From an uncultured Clostridia bacterium (GTDB lineage: Bacteria > Bacillota > Clostridia > Peptostreptococcales > Anaerovoracaceae), in assembly GCA_934247125.1 (NCBI GenBank), contig CAKQIZ010000001.1:1-64000 (forward strand): a DNA stretch of 64,000 nt, written 5' to 3'. The notes beneath the pieces were generated by a model. The model did no database searches. It was given only the letters and a program-made list of their open reading frames with translations, and had not been told where the DNA came from. Position 1 is the first letter of the stretch, and every line of letters starts with the position of its first letter. This document shows positions 28,150 to 36,877 of this stretch, one piece after another. Both the position numbers and the translations under genes were made by a program.

Positions 28150-29619
28150 ATGGAAAAGTATCATGTGGAAAATGGCAATGCGGATAACGCTCGCGCAGGA
28201 AAAGATATGCGGAGAGCAGTGATAACAGTAGTCGTGATAACGGCGTTCATAACGACGTTTACGGGAAGCGCACTGAATCTTTCGATACCTGATATAGGAT
28301 TGCAGTTCGGTGCGAGTGCAGGACGCACGGGATGGCTCGTGAGCGGATATACCTTGTCAGTAGCGGCGTTCTCGGTGCCTTTTGGCAGGCTGGCCGACAT
28401 CACGTCAAGAAGGAATGTGCTGATCGCGGGCATCGCGCTGTTCGTGGCGTGCTGTATCGCAGCGCTGCTGTCAGGCTCGATGGCGATGCTCCTTATATCC
28501 AGAGTGATGCAGGGGGTCGGAGCGGCGATGATATTCAGCACCAATACGGCGGTCCTGATCAGTGTCTTTCCGGGAGAGCAGCGCGGCAGAGCGCTGGGGT
28601 GCTCCCTGGCATCGACATACGTGGGGCTTTCCGCGGGACCTGTGATAGGCGGAGCTCTCAATCACAATTTCGGATGGCGGTCGATATTCGTGTTCATCGG
28701 GATGCTCGGCGTGGCGGCTCTCGTGGCGGCACTGATGAAGCTGCCTGCGGAAAAGCGCACGGAGCTGCATGTCCCGGGTGATAGTGGCGTCGGCAGAAGC
28801 TTTGCGGGACGTTGTGATCCGCGGACGTGCGGCAGAAGCTTTGATACGGCAGGAAACGTGATATACATGATATCGATATTCCTGCTGATGTACGGTCTGT
28901 CAGAAGCGGGAAACGGCGCAGTTTATATCGCAGTCGCGGCGGCAGGTGCGGCAGCAGGTGTGATATTCGTAAGACATGAGATGAAAACCGCGGATCCTGT
29001 CGTGGATATCAGGCTGTTTCGGGAAAACAAAGGATATGCGTTCTCGAACCTTTCGGCGATGCTGAACTATGGTGCGACGTTTGCGATCAGCTATCTGATC
29101 TCGATATATCTCCAGGTGGTGATGGGATACTCGTCGCAGACGGCTGGGCTGATAATGATATTCCAGCCGCTGATAATGGCACTGCTTTCACCTGTGGCAG
29201 GGCGGCTTTCGGACAGGTTCTCTCCGTTCAGGATGTCGTCTCTGGGGATGGCGCTGTGTGCCGCGGGAACGTTCATGTTCATATTTACGGGGCTGCATAC
29301 GCATCTCGTGTTCATAATAGCGGCGCTTGTAGTTACCGGTCTCGGATTTGCTATGTTTTCATCGCCTAATACCAATGCAGTAATGTCATGCGTGGGAAAG
29401 GCGGATTACGGCGTAGCCTCGTCGATACTGGCGACGATGAGATCGATAGGGCACACATTCAGCATGGTGATCGTCACGATAACGGTGACGGTGCTTGCTT
29501 CTGATATGGCGCTGGCAGATGTGCCGGCCGACGTGCTGATAAAGGTGATAAGAGTTTCATTCACCGTTTTTACGGCGATCTGCATCGCCGGTGTTTTCAT
29601 TTCACTGAAGCGGGAGTGA
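28150..29619 (+). CDS. MFS drug exporter-like transporter (DHA2 type)
   Basis: Major facilitator with 12 to 14 hydrophobic segments. Marks: SALNLSIPDIG in helix 1, WLVSGYTL, GRLADITSRRN (loop 2-3 motif A) and motif C-like GLSAGPVIGGAL in helix 5, typical of proton-driven exporters. The central loop (about 212-238) holds a 39-base in-frame partial duplication. Substrate unknown. The first ATG sits 6 bases after TATAAT (28138-28143) with no ribosome site; ATG 28207 behind CAGGA is the alternative start. No regulator is adjacent. Confidence 0.88.
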   Translation: MEKYHVENGNADNARAGKDMRRAVITVVVITAFITTFTGSALNLSIPDIGLQFGASAGRTGWLVSGYTLSVAAFSVPFGRLADITSRRNVLIAGIALFVACCIAALLSGSMAMLLISRVMQGVGAAMIFSTNTAVLISVFPGEQRGRALGCSLASTYVGLSAGPVIGGALNHNFGWRSIFVFIGMLGVAALVAALMKLPAEKRTELHVPGDSGVGRSFAGRCDPRTCGRSFDTAGNVIYMISIFLLMYGLSEAGNGAVYIAVAAAGAAAGVIFVRHEMKTADPVVDIRLFRENKGYAFSNLSAMLNYGATFAISYLISIYLQVVMGYSSQTAGLIMIFQPLIMALLSPVAGRLSDRFSPFRMSSLGMALCAAGTFMFIFTGLHTHLVFIIAALVVTGLGFAMFSSPNTNAVMSCVGKADYGVASSILATMRSIGHTFSMVIVTITVTVLASDMALADVPADVLIKVIRVSFTVFTAICIAGVFISLKRE

Positions 29620-29629
29620 TATGCGCAGC

Positions 29630-29673
29630 TTTTGCAAAGCACCGGGATGCGGCATGCGTGCACCTTTGCAAAA
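29630..29673. repeat. Inverted repeat with TTTGCAAA cores
   Basis: TTTTGCAAAG (29630-29639) and CTTTGCAAAA (29664-29673) are exact inverted copies around a 24-base GC-rich loop. Each half is itself centred on the palindrome TTTGCAAA, and a further TTTTGCA follows near 29698. No T-run follows, so it is not a normal terminator. Confidence 0.65.
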
Positions 29674-29741
29674 CGTCAGGATACAGAATGAGTGCGCTTT
29701 TGCACATCGAACAGAGAATGCCGTATAAGAAACAGGCAGTA

Positions 29742-29770
29742 TTGACAAAGAAAAAACACTGTTGTATATT
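29742..29770 (+). promoter_or_regulatory. hisD: Sigma-A promoter of hisD
   Basis: TTGACA (29742-29747), 17-base spacer, TATATT (29765-29770): one of the best promoter matches in the window. It lies 49 bases before the hisD ATG. Confidence 0.85.
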
Positions 29771-29818
29771 AATAGAGTAAAGCGATAAAATACAGGACGA
29801 AACACAGGAGGTACTGAC

Positions 29819-31099
29819 ATGATAAAAGAATTGAAGCCTTCAAAGAAAAGAACGGAAGAAGACAGAAGCCGGCTGATGGCGACAGTCGGAGATATAATAG
29901 CAGATGTCAGAATGAACGGGGATGCGGCACTGGCGGAGTACAACCGCAGGTTCGACGGGTGCGAGAGGACGGCGCTGAGGATATCTGAGCAGGAGATCAG
30001 AGATGCATACGGCAAGGTGTCCGTTCAGGAGATAGAAGATATAAAGAAAGCCGCTGCGAATATCGAGAATTTTGCAAAGGCGCAGAGAGCGACGGTCGGA
30101 GCGCTTGAGGATTTTTCACCGTCGCCGGGTATCGTGCTCGGACACAGAGTGATACCGGTGGGATCGTGCTGCTGTTATGTGCCGGGAGGCGGGTATCCGC
30201 TGTATTCGACGGCGCTGATGCTTGGGATCCCTGCAAAGGTCGCAGGTGTGGAGCGTGTCACGGCATGCTCGCCGGTTATAAAAGGCACTGACTGCATACA
30301 CCCGAAAACTCTAGTGGCAATGGACGTAGCGGGAGTGGATGAGATATATGCTGCCGGAGGTGCGCAGGCGATCGCTGCTTTTTCATACGGGACTGACCAG
30401 ATACAGCCTGTTGATATGATCGTGGGACCGGGCAACAGCTTCGTGACCGAGGCCAAGAGACAGTGTTACGGCAAGGTGGGGATAGATTTTGTCGCAGGGC
30501 CGAGCGAGGTCCTGATAATAGCTGACGGTAATGCAGATCCGGAGGTGCTTGCGGCGGATATACTGGCGCAGTCAGAGCACGATAAGGAAGCCAAGGGCAT
30601 ACTGGTGACTACAGATGAAAGGCTCGGAGCAGCGGTGATCGATGCTGTCGAGGCGCAGCTGTCGACTCTGGAAACTGAGCCGATCGCGAGGAGCTCGTGG
30701 AATGATTTCGGCGAGATACTGATCGCAGATTCATTGGACGAGGCTGTGGAATATGCGAACGCATATGCACCTGAGCACCTTGAAGTCAATGTGGCAGAGG
30801 CTGATGCTGACAGGGTGGTCAGCGGACTTAGAAACTACGGCTCGCTGTTTATCGGCGGAAATACTGCGGAGGTATTCGGAGATTATGCATCGGGTCCGAA
30901 CCATACACTGCCTACATTGGGTGCGGCGAGATATACAGGCGGCGTATGGGTCGGGACATTCCTCAAGATCTGTACATATCAGAGCATGAGTAGAGATGCG
31001 ATGATGGGGATCGCTCCGCTGGTGTCGAATCTGGCGAGAGGCGAAGGGCTGATCGGACATGCGCGTGCCGCAGAGATCAGGATGGAGAAAAACAGATAA
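29819..31099 (+). CDS. hisD: Histidinol dehydrogenase-family protein
   Basis: HisD oxidises L-histidinol to L-histidine in two NAD steps. Zinc ligands are present: Q and H in AQSEHD, D in FGDYASGPNH and H in EGLIGHA; the catalytic Glu-His pair lies in YAPEHLEV. 426 residues is normal. AGGAGGT precedes the ATG. It stands alone with its own promoter and terminator; no other his gene is in the window. Because the HisD family also contains dehydrogenases for other amino alcohols and sulfonates, the lone location leaves the substrate open. Confidence 0.85.
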   Translation: MIKELKPSKKRTEEDRSRLMATVGDIIADVRMNGDAALAEYNRRFDGCERTALRISEQEIRDAYGKVSVQEIEDIKKAAANIENFAKAQRATVGALEDFSPSPGIVLGHRVIPVGSCCCYVPGGGYPLYSTALMLGIPAKVAGVERVTACSPVIKGTDCIHPKTLVAMDVAGVDEIYAAGGAQAIAAFSYGTDQIQPVDMIVGPGNSFVTEAKRQCYGKVGIDFVAGPSEVLIIADGNADPEVLAADILAQSEHDKEAKGILVTTDERLGAAVIDAVEAQLSTLETEPIARSSWNDFGEILIADSLDEAVEYANAYAPEHLEVNVAEADADRVVSGLRNYGSLFIGGNTAEVFGDYASGPNHTLPTLGAARYTGGVWVGTFLKICTYQSMSRDAMMGIAPLVSNLARGEGLIGHARAAEIRMEKNR

Positions 31100-31161
31100 T
31101 GTGAAATGTGAGCAGAGCCGGCTATGGATCTGCCGATGCTCACGGATCAGGAACAAAACTG

Positions 31162-31188
31162 GCGGACCGGTCGTACCGGCCCGCTTTT
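31162..31188 (+). terminator. Intrinsic terminator of hisD
   Basis: GCGGACCGGT (31162-31171) pairs with ACCGGCCCGC (31175-31184) with one mismatch and a CGT loop, followed by TTTT. Confidence 0.75.
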
Positions 31189-31227
31189 GTGGTTTACGGC
31201 CTGGTCATCTGACTTATGTCACAGCTG

Positions 31228-31270
31228 TTTCAGCCATAAATGTGAAAATCAGGGGTCGTTATGGCTGAAA
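31228..31270. repeat. 43-nt palindromic element, copy A
   Basis: Perfect 12-base arms TTTCAGCCATAA (31228-31239) and TTATGGCTGAAA (31259-31270) around a 19-base loop. First of three equal-length elements in the hisD to beta-CASP gap (31100-31745), which holds no credible gene. Confidence 0.85.
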
Positions 31271-31287
31271 TATGTAAATTATAGCAT

Positions 31288-31316
31288 TTGATAATCAGAT
31301 TCAGGCCTTTTATCAA
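31288..31316. repeat. Small inverted repeat between palindromes A and B
   Basis: TTGATAA (31288-31294) and TTATCAA (31310-31316) around a 15-base loop. Adds another possible hairpin to this structured stretch. Confidence 0.5.
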
Positions 31317-31353
31317 GGTCATCCGGTGGTGGGAATGGATATGTATTTCCAGA

Positions 31354-31396
31354 TTTCAGCCGTACAGCAAGCAGGTATAGTGTTGTGTGGCTGAAG
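31354..31396. repeat. 43-nt palindromic element, copy B
   Basis: TTTCAGCC at 31354-31361 and GGCTGAAG at 31389-31396; pairing can extend to about 15 positions with wobbles (TTCAGCCGTACAGCA against TGTTGTGTGGCTGAA). Same total length as A and C but a different interior. Preceded by ATTTCCAGA, shared with copy C. Confidence 0.75.
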
Positions 31397-31469
31397 TTGC
31401 CACGACGGTTATACTACAGGCCATCGAAAACTTATATTTTAGACGGCAACAGAAAATATGATTTCCAGA

Positions 31470-31512
31470 TTTCAGCCATAAGACATGTCAAAATGAGGAT
31501 TTATAGCTGAAA
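31470..31512. repeat. 43-nt palindromic element, copy C
   Basis: TTTCAGCCATAA (31470-31481) and TTATAGCTGAAA (31501-31512) pair with one mismatch around a 19-base loop. Loop core (ATGTCAAAATGAGG) resembles that of copy A (ATGTGAAAATCAGG). ATTTCCAGA precedes it. Confidence 0.8.
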
Positions 31513-31623
31513 ACGCTGCGTCAAACTGTCCATGATATCTCCAGTTTGCACTACGCATGGTGCAGCTGACAGCTGGATAATGTAAAGCGCTGGAATGCGT
31601 GAATATGATGAGATGTATTCGGG

Positions 31624-31652
31624 CGGGCACTGCAGGTATATGCCCGTTTTTT
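31624..31652 (+). terminator. Orphan intrinsic terminator
   Basis: CGGGCA (31624-31629) and TGCCCG (31641-31646) form a stem followed by six T. No gene ends nearby on the plus strand (hisD stops at 31099 and has its own terminator), so a non-coding transcript from the palindrome region is a possible client. Confidence 0.7.
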
Positions 31653-31696
31653 ACAGGCTGCAGATTTTGCACATGGAAATCACATGCGGCAGGTAG

Positions 31697-31702
31697 TATA
31701 AT
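31697..31702 (+). promoter_or_regulatory. -10 box of the beta-CASP nuclease gene
   Basis: TATAAT 44 bases before the start codon; no clear -35 at the expected distance. Confidence 0.5.
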
Positions 31703-31745
31703 AGCGGTAACATGGTAACAATGTTTCAACAGGGAGGGAATCATA

Positions 31746-33419
31746 ATGAAAATACAGTTTTGCGGGGCGTCGTCAGGCGTGACGGGGTCCTGTCATCTCA
31801 TAACAACGGAAAACCACAAGATCCTGCTGGACTGCGGGCAGTTCCAGGGAGGAAAGGCGCAGGAGGCTCTCAATTATGAGGAATTTCCGTTCGACCCGGC
31901 AGAGATAGAATACATGGTGCTCAGCCATGCACATATAGACCACTGCGGCAGGATACCGCTCCTGGTAAAGAGAGGATTCAGGGGCAGCATTTACTGCACA
32001 GACGCGACTGCTGATCTTCTGGATGTGATGCTCAAGGACAGCGGATATATACACGAGAAGGAAGCTCAGTGGAAAAACAAGAAGAACGAGCGTGCCGGAA
32101 GACCTCTGGTAGAACCGCTATATACATACAATGATGCGGTGGATTCGCTGAAATACGTGAAACCCGTGCTTTACGACCAGCTCATCGAACTCAACGACGA
32201 GATGAAAATAGTTTTCAACGACGCCGGACACATACTCGGATCTGCGATAACAGAACTGTGGGTCACAGAAGGCGACAGCGTGTCAAAGATAGTATTTTCA
32301 GGTGACCTCGGTGTCAAAGACAGGCCTATACTGAGAGATCCGACGATAATCAAGAAGGCAGACTACATCATCATGGAAACGACATACGGCAACAGGCTGC
32401 ATCCGAAGAATCCGATGGATGTAAGGAAGCTCCTGGATATCATACGCGATACAGCTAAAAAAGGCGGGACGACCGTGATACCGTCATTTGCAGTAGGAAG
32501 GACACAGGAGCTGATATACGAGCTGAACAGAGTGTATGAATCGAACAGCGAGTACCACGAGGCTTTCAAAGACCTGAACGTGTACGTCGACAGTCCTATG
32601 GCGACCACCGCGACCGAGGTCTTCAAGAAAAATGCGCAGGTTTTCGATGAAGAGACGAAGGAATACATCGCGAAGGGCGATAACCCGCTGGATTTCGAGA
32701 ATCTCAAATTCACCAGGACGAGTCAGGAATCTGTATGGCTCAATACAGATCCCGAACCTAAGGTGATAATCTCGGCTAGCGGCATGTGTGATGCGGGCAG
32801 GATCAGGCATCACCTGAAGCACAACCTGTGGAACAGAAAATCGAGCATAGTATTCGTAGGATATCAGGCGGAAGGCACACTGGGAAGGATGCTCATAGAC
32901 GGAGCACAGGAAGTCACGCTGTTCGGTGAAAAGGTGCAGGTGAATGCCAGGATCTATAATCTCCAGGGATTTTCAGGTCATGCCGACAGAGACGGTCTGC
33001 TCGAGTGGCTCAAGGGATTTCAGACTGAGCCTAAGCACATATTCCTCGTACACGGAGAGATGGAGGCAAAGGAGGATTTTGCAAAGACAGTTGAAGATGA
33101 GCTCGGATATCATCCTGTGGTTGTCAGAGGAAATTCAGAATATGTGCTTGAAAAAGACGAAGTCGTGAACATGGCGGATGCTATGAGAGATGATGTCGAT
33201 GAAGAAATGCTCAACGGCGTCAGAGCAAACCTATACGATATACACAGAAGGATAGAGGATATACTGTACAACACAAAACTCGCGGTCGGCGAAGATATGT
33301 CGTCTGAAAAGCTGAGCCAGATAAATAATATGGTGCTCGAACTGGAGAAATCTACGATCAATCTCGGAGCCGCGGTCACTGATAATAAAATGACAGAGAA
33401 TTCAGAGCGGGATCAGTGA
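31746..33419 (+). CDS. Metallo-beta-lactamase/beta-CASP RNase-like protein
   Basis: Predicted zinc-dependent RNA-processing hydrolase of the beta-CASP group. MBL core with HAHIDH (61-66) and FSGDLG; beta-CASP block with SPMATTAT, SASGMCDAGRIRHHL and GYQAEGTLG; RMMBL segment with SGHAD and LVHGE. It extends about 80 residues past the catalytic core with a charged, probably helical tail. 557 residues. AGGGAGGG precedes the ATG. It is unlike RNase J in lacking that family's C-terminal domain; CPSF-like bacterial members are poorly characterised. Monocistronic by layout. Confidence 0.85.
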   Translation: MKIQFCGASSGVTGSCHLITTENHKILLDCGQFQGGKAQEALNYEEFPFDPAEIEYMVLSHAHIDHCGRIPLLVKRGFRGSIYCTDATADLLDVMLKDSGYIHEKEAQWKNKKNERAGRPLVEPLYTYNDAVDSLKYVKPVLYDQLIELNDEMKIVFNDAGHILGSAITELWVTEGDSVSKIVFSGDLGVKDRPILRDPTIIKKADYIIMETTYGNRLHPKNPMDVRKLLDIIRDTAKKGGTTVIPSFAVGRTQELIYELNRVYESNSEYHEAFKDLNVYVDSPMATTATEVFKKNAQVFDEETKEYIAKGDNPLDFENLKFTRTSQESVWLNTDPEPKVIISASGMCDAGRIRHHLKHNLWNRKSSIVFVGYQAEGTLGRMLIDGAQEVTLFGEKVQVNARIYNLQGFSGHADRDGLLEWLKGFQTEPKHIFLVHGEMEAKEDFAKTVEDELGYHPVVVRGNSEYVLEKDEVVNMADAMRDDVDEEMLNGVRANLYDIHRRIEDILYNTKLAVGEDMSSEKLSQINNMVLELEKSTINLGAAVTDNKMTENSERDQ

Positions 33420-33546
33420 AAAAAAGACATATAAATACCCTCAGAAACTAAAATTAGGACGAAAAAACTGCTTTAAAAATCCGGCGCATGTGTTAAAATG
33501 TAAACAGGTATTTAGTTAATATTATATTAGATAAGGGTGGAATAGA

Positions 33547-35337
33547 ATGTCTGTTTTGAGCGGCATTAAAGAAAGCGTGCAGCAGGTCGCGGAGGCGATC
33601 AGTATTGCTGTAGGTCTGGAAGTTGAGATCGTGGACAATAGGCTGAGGATACTCGGCGGTACAGGTTACTATCACGGCTGTATCGGCAAAAAGGAAGAGG
33701 ATGGCAACCTGGAAGGCAATTATCTCTATGCCAGGGTGCTGCGTACGGGAAAGACTCAGTATGTGGAAGATGCCCAGAACTTCAAGGGATACGATCATCC
33801 GGTAGTCGGCAACACCAGACTCGGAGAACTCGCTGAGATATGTACTCCGATCGTGCTCAAAGGAGAGATAATAGGGATCATAGGTCTCGTTGCTTTTACT
33901 GAAGATCAGAAACACATCATCAAGGACAAGCGCGAGAGCATGACCGTATTCGTCGAGAAAATGGCGGATCTTCTCTCTGCAAAGGCTGACCAGCAGGAGA
34001 CGCTTGAGAATGTCGAGGTCTCCAGAGACGAGATGTCGATCGTTCTTGAAACAGCGCATGAAGGCATATTCGCACTTGATCAGAAAGGCTATGTCAAGCA
34101 CTGCAACAACAGAGCTGCCGAACTGTTCGGTACGAACAAGGGTGATCTGATCGGCAAGCATATAAGCAAAATAATGCCGGGAAGTCCCGCTATAAAGGTC
34201 CTGGACACAGGGCGGGGATACACCGAGAATGAAGAAATATTCAAGGTGGACGGCAGACAGCACCACTTTATCGTAACTGTGCAGCCATTTTTGTCCGGTG
34301 AGGAAATAGACGGAATAGTTATTTCCTTCAGGGATATTGAAGAAGCGCAGAAACTCGTGTATAATTTTAATACACGCAAGATAAAGAATACCGTTGATGA
34401 TATAATAGGAACCAGCGAGAAGATAATGACAGCCAAGAAGCAGGCTCTGATCACGGCAAGAAGCAATTCTACCGTCCTGATCACAGGGGAGAGCGGTACG
34501 GGCAAGGAGATGTTCGCCAAGGCGATACACTATGCAAGTCCGAGAGAAGACAAACCGTTCATCACAGTGAACTGCGGGGCTATACCGGAAAACCTGCTGG
34601 AAAGTGAACTTTTCGGATATGAGAAGGGCGCTTTCACGGGAGCCAGTGAAAAGGGCAAGGAAGGTAAATTCGAGCTCGCTGACGGCGGCACCATATTTCT
34701 GGATGAAATAGGTGACATGCCACTGCACCTTCAGGTAAAGATACTGCATGTACTTCAGAACATGAGGTTCGATCGCGTCGGCGGGAGCAGGAGCGTCATC
34801 GTAGACGTCAGAGTCATCGCTGCGACGAACAAGGATCTGGAGAAACTGATAGAGGAAGGAAGTTTCAGAGAGGATCTTTACTACAGACTGAGTGTGATAC
34901 CCCTTTCGATCCCGCCGCTCAGGGAACGAAAGGATGATATAAAACAGCTGATGTATCATTTTCTGAAAAAGTACAACAGCTTTATGAACAAAAAAATAGA
35001 ACGATTTTCACCGGAAGTGGAAGAAATCTATACAAACCATGACTGGCCGGGAAATGTCAGAGAACTCGAAAATGCTGTTGAGTACGGCGCCAATATGGCG
35101 TTCGGCAACGTGATCGGCATAGATGAAGTCCCTGCACGTATCCTGAAGAAAGAAGAGGAAACGGTCAAGTTCAGGAATCTCGACAGGCCCCTCGCCGAGC
35201 AGGTCAAGCTCTTTGAAAAAGAGGTGATCATGAAAAAGCTCAGGCAGTACAACGGGGTGAAGGAAACTGTCGCCAGAGATCTTGGTCTTTCCCGGGCTAC
35301 CCTTTACAGGAAGCTCGCTGAACTGGATATAAATTAA
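33547..35337 (+). CDS. Sigma-54-dependent transcriptional activator with PAS domain
   Basis: Enhancer-binding protein for RpoN promoters. N-terminal sensory region (about 1-155) resembling the putative sugar-diacid/PAS-like N domains of amino-acid catabolism regulators, PAS domain (about 165-270), AAA+ domain with Walker A GESGTGKE, the sigma-54 contact loop GAFTGA, and [11 protein letters not shown] (Walker B), then a Fis-type helix-turn-helix at the C-terminus ([18 protein letters not shown]). 596 residues. AAGGGTGG lies upstream. Directly followed, 32 bases on, by the aminotransferase, its likely target. No receiver domain, so it probably senses a ligand. Confidence 0.92.
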   Translation: MSVLSGIKESVQQVAEAISIAVGLEVEIVDNRLRILGGTGYYHGCIGKKEEDGNLEGNYLYARVLRTGKTQYVEDAQNFKGYDHPVVGNTRLGELAEICTPIVLKGEIIGIIGLVAFTEDQKHIIKDKRESMTVFVEKMADLLSAKADQQETLENVEVSRDEMSIVLETAHEGIFALDQKGYVKHCNNRAAELFGTNKGDLIGKHISKIMPGSPAIKVLDTGRGYTENEEIFKVDGRQHHFIVTVQPFLSGEEIDGIVISFRDIEEAQKLVYNFNTRKIKNTVDDIIGTSEKIMTAKKQALITARSNSTVLITGESGTGKEMFAKAIHYASPREDKPFITVNCGAIPENLLESELFGYEKGAFTGASEKGKEGKFELADGGTIFLDEIGDMPLHLQVKILHVLQNMRFDRVGGSRSVIVDVRVIAATNKDLEKLIEEGSFREDLYYRLSVIPLSIPPLRERKDDIKQLMYHFLKKYNSFMNKKIERFSPEVEEIYTNHDWPGNVRELENAVEYGANMAFGNVIGIDEVPARILKKEEETVKFRNLDRPLAEQVKLFEKEVIMKKLRQYNGVKETVARDLGLSRATLYRKLAELDIN

Positions 35338-35369
35338 TTTTTATAAATAATAAATTATGGAGGTTTGTT

Positions 35370-36725
35370 ATGTTAAGAGAAGCATTACCTAAAATCGTTA
35401 CAGGAACATTACCTGGTCCTAAAGCCAAGGCGCTCATGGACAGAAGAGCCGCAGCAGTTCCTAATGGTATCGGAACAGCTTACAAAGCAGTTATCGAAAG
35501 AGGCGAAGGCGCTATGTTCGAAGACGTTGACGGAAACATCTTCCTCGACTGGATCGGTGGCGTAGGCGTATTAAACATCGGATACAGCAATCCTGAGTGT
35601 ATCGCAGCCGTAAAAGAACAGGCAGACAAGTTCTTCCACTCGATGTTCAACATCACTACACATGAAGGATATGTTGAACTTGCTGAACAGATGAACAGAC
35701 TGGTTCCTGTAAAGGGAGACAAGAAAAAGACTATGTTCGTATGCTCAGGTTCAGAAGCAGACGAAAACGCAGTTAAAATTGCAAGAAGCTACACAGGACG
35801 ACCTAACATCATCGTATTCACAGGCGCATTCCACGGAAGAACTTCTCTTACAATGACAATGACTGCTAAGAAAGCTTACGCAGTTGGCATGGGACCTTTC
35901 CCTGACGGCGTTTACAGAGCTGAGTTCCCTAACCTCTACAGAGCTCCTGGCCACATGACTGAAGAAGAAGCTATCGCTTACTATGTAAATAAGCTCGAAG
36001 AAGTATTCATCGAAGCTACTCCGTATGATTCATGCGCAGCTATCGTATTCGAACCTGTACAGGGTGAAGGCGGATTCGTTCCTGCTCCTATCGAATGGGT
36101 AAAAGCAGTTAGAAAGATCTGCGATGAGCACGGGATCATGATGATCTGTGACGAAGTACAGTGCGGATGGGCTAGAAGCGGTAAGATGTTCGCATCACAG
36201 TACTTTGCAGAAGCAGGCGCAGCTCCTGACATCATGTCAACAGCTAAGTCGATCGCAGGCGGACTTCCATTATCAGCAGTAACTGCAAGAGCTGAGATCA
36301 TGGATGCAGTTCCTGGCGGAACTATCGGCGGAACTTATGGTGCTAACGCTGTATCAGCTGCATCAGCTCTGAAGATTGTTGAAGTTATGGAAAGAGATGA
36401 CTATCCTGCAAAGGCTATGCATATTTCAGACGTTGTAATGAAAGCATTCAACGAATGGAAAGACAAGTATGAATGCGTTGGCGATGTAAGAGGTCTCGGC
36501 GCAATGATCGGTATCGAGTTCGTAGAAGACAAGGCTACAAAAGAACCTGCTGCAGCACTCGTAAATGCTATCGTTCAGGAAGCTATGAACAATGGTCTTA
36601 TGCTTGAAGCAGCCGGTACTTATGGAAACGTTATCAGATTCCTCTGCCCTCTGTGCGTAACTGATGCACAGTTAGATGCAGGTCTGGAAATCTTTGAAAA
36701 CGCTATCAAGACTTGCTCAAAATAA
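35370..36725 (+). CDS. Class III aminotransferase (4-aminobutyrate aminotransferase-like)
   Basis: PLP-dependent transaminase transferring a terminal amino group to a keto acid. Marks: GSEADENAVKIAR, FHGRT, FEPVQGEGGF, CDEVQCGW and the PLP lysine K293 in STAKSIAGG. 451 residues. Closest by appearance to GabT-type enzymes, but 5-aminovalerate, beta-alanine or ornithine are possible substrates. Codon choice differs from neighbours: ATC, CCT, GTT/GTA and GAA dominate and ATA is essentially missing, as in rplS of this window, implying very high expression. TGGAGG precedes the ATG and a strong terminator follows. Regulator gene upstream. Confidence 0.9.
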   Translation: MLREALPKIVTGTLPGPKAKALMDRRAAAVPNGIGTAYKAVIERGEGAMFEDVDGNIFLDWIGGVGVLNIGYSNPECIAAVKEQADKFFHSMFNITTHEGYVELAEQMNRLVPVKGDKKKTMFVCSGSEADENAVKIARSYTGRPNIIVFTGAFHGRTSLTMTMTAKKAYAVGMGPFPDGVYRAEFPNLYRAPGHMTEEEAIAYYVNKLEEVFIEATPYDSCAAIVFEPVQGEGGFVPAPIEWVKAVRKICDEHGIMMICDEVQCGWARSGKMFASQYFAEAGAAPDIMSTAKSIAGGLPLSAVTARAEIMDAVPGGTIGGTYGANAVSAASALKIVEVMERDDYPAKAMHISDVVMKAFNEWKDKYECVGDVRGLGAMIGIEFVEDKATKEPAAALVNAIVQEAMNNGLMLEAAGTYGNVIRFLCPLCVTDAQLDAGLEIFENAIKTCSK

Positions 36726-36757
36726 GCAAAGCTGAAAACTGTTAAACAGTGATTATA

Positions 36758-36792
36758 AAGCAGCGGTGCAGATCATGCACCGCTGCTTTTTT
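36758..36792 (+). terminator. Strong terminator of the aminotransferase gene
   Basis: AAGCAGCGGTGCA (36758-36770) and TGCACCGCTGCTT (36776-36788) are perfectly complementary around GATCA and are followed by TTTTTT. Confidence 0.93.
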
Positions 36793-36877
36793 CGAAATGG
36801 ATAGGTATCAAAAGTATGCGCGTGTTTTCGATACAGCGCACAGGTAATAAGTAATATTTAGAGAAAGAGAAAATGGT

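Noticed and set aside
31228-31512. CRISPR array
   Set aside because: Only three units, palindromic over their full length, with unequal gaps of 83 and 73 bases and no cas genes.
33493-34959. 488-codon minus-strand open frame
   Set aside because: It lies opposite the sigma-54 activator gene, whose domains are unmistakable; the frame has no recognisable motif.
35338-35369. Sigma-54 (-24/-12) promoter for the aminotransferase
   Set aside because: No TGGCAC-N5-TTGC pattern was found in the short gap or in the 127 bases before the activator gene; the target promoter may be elsewhere.
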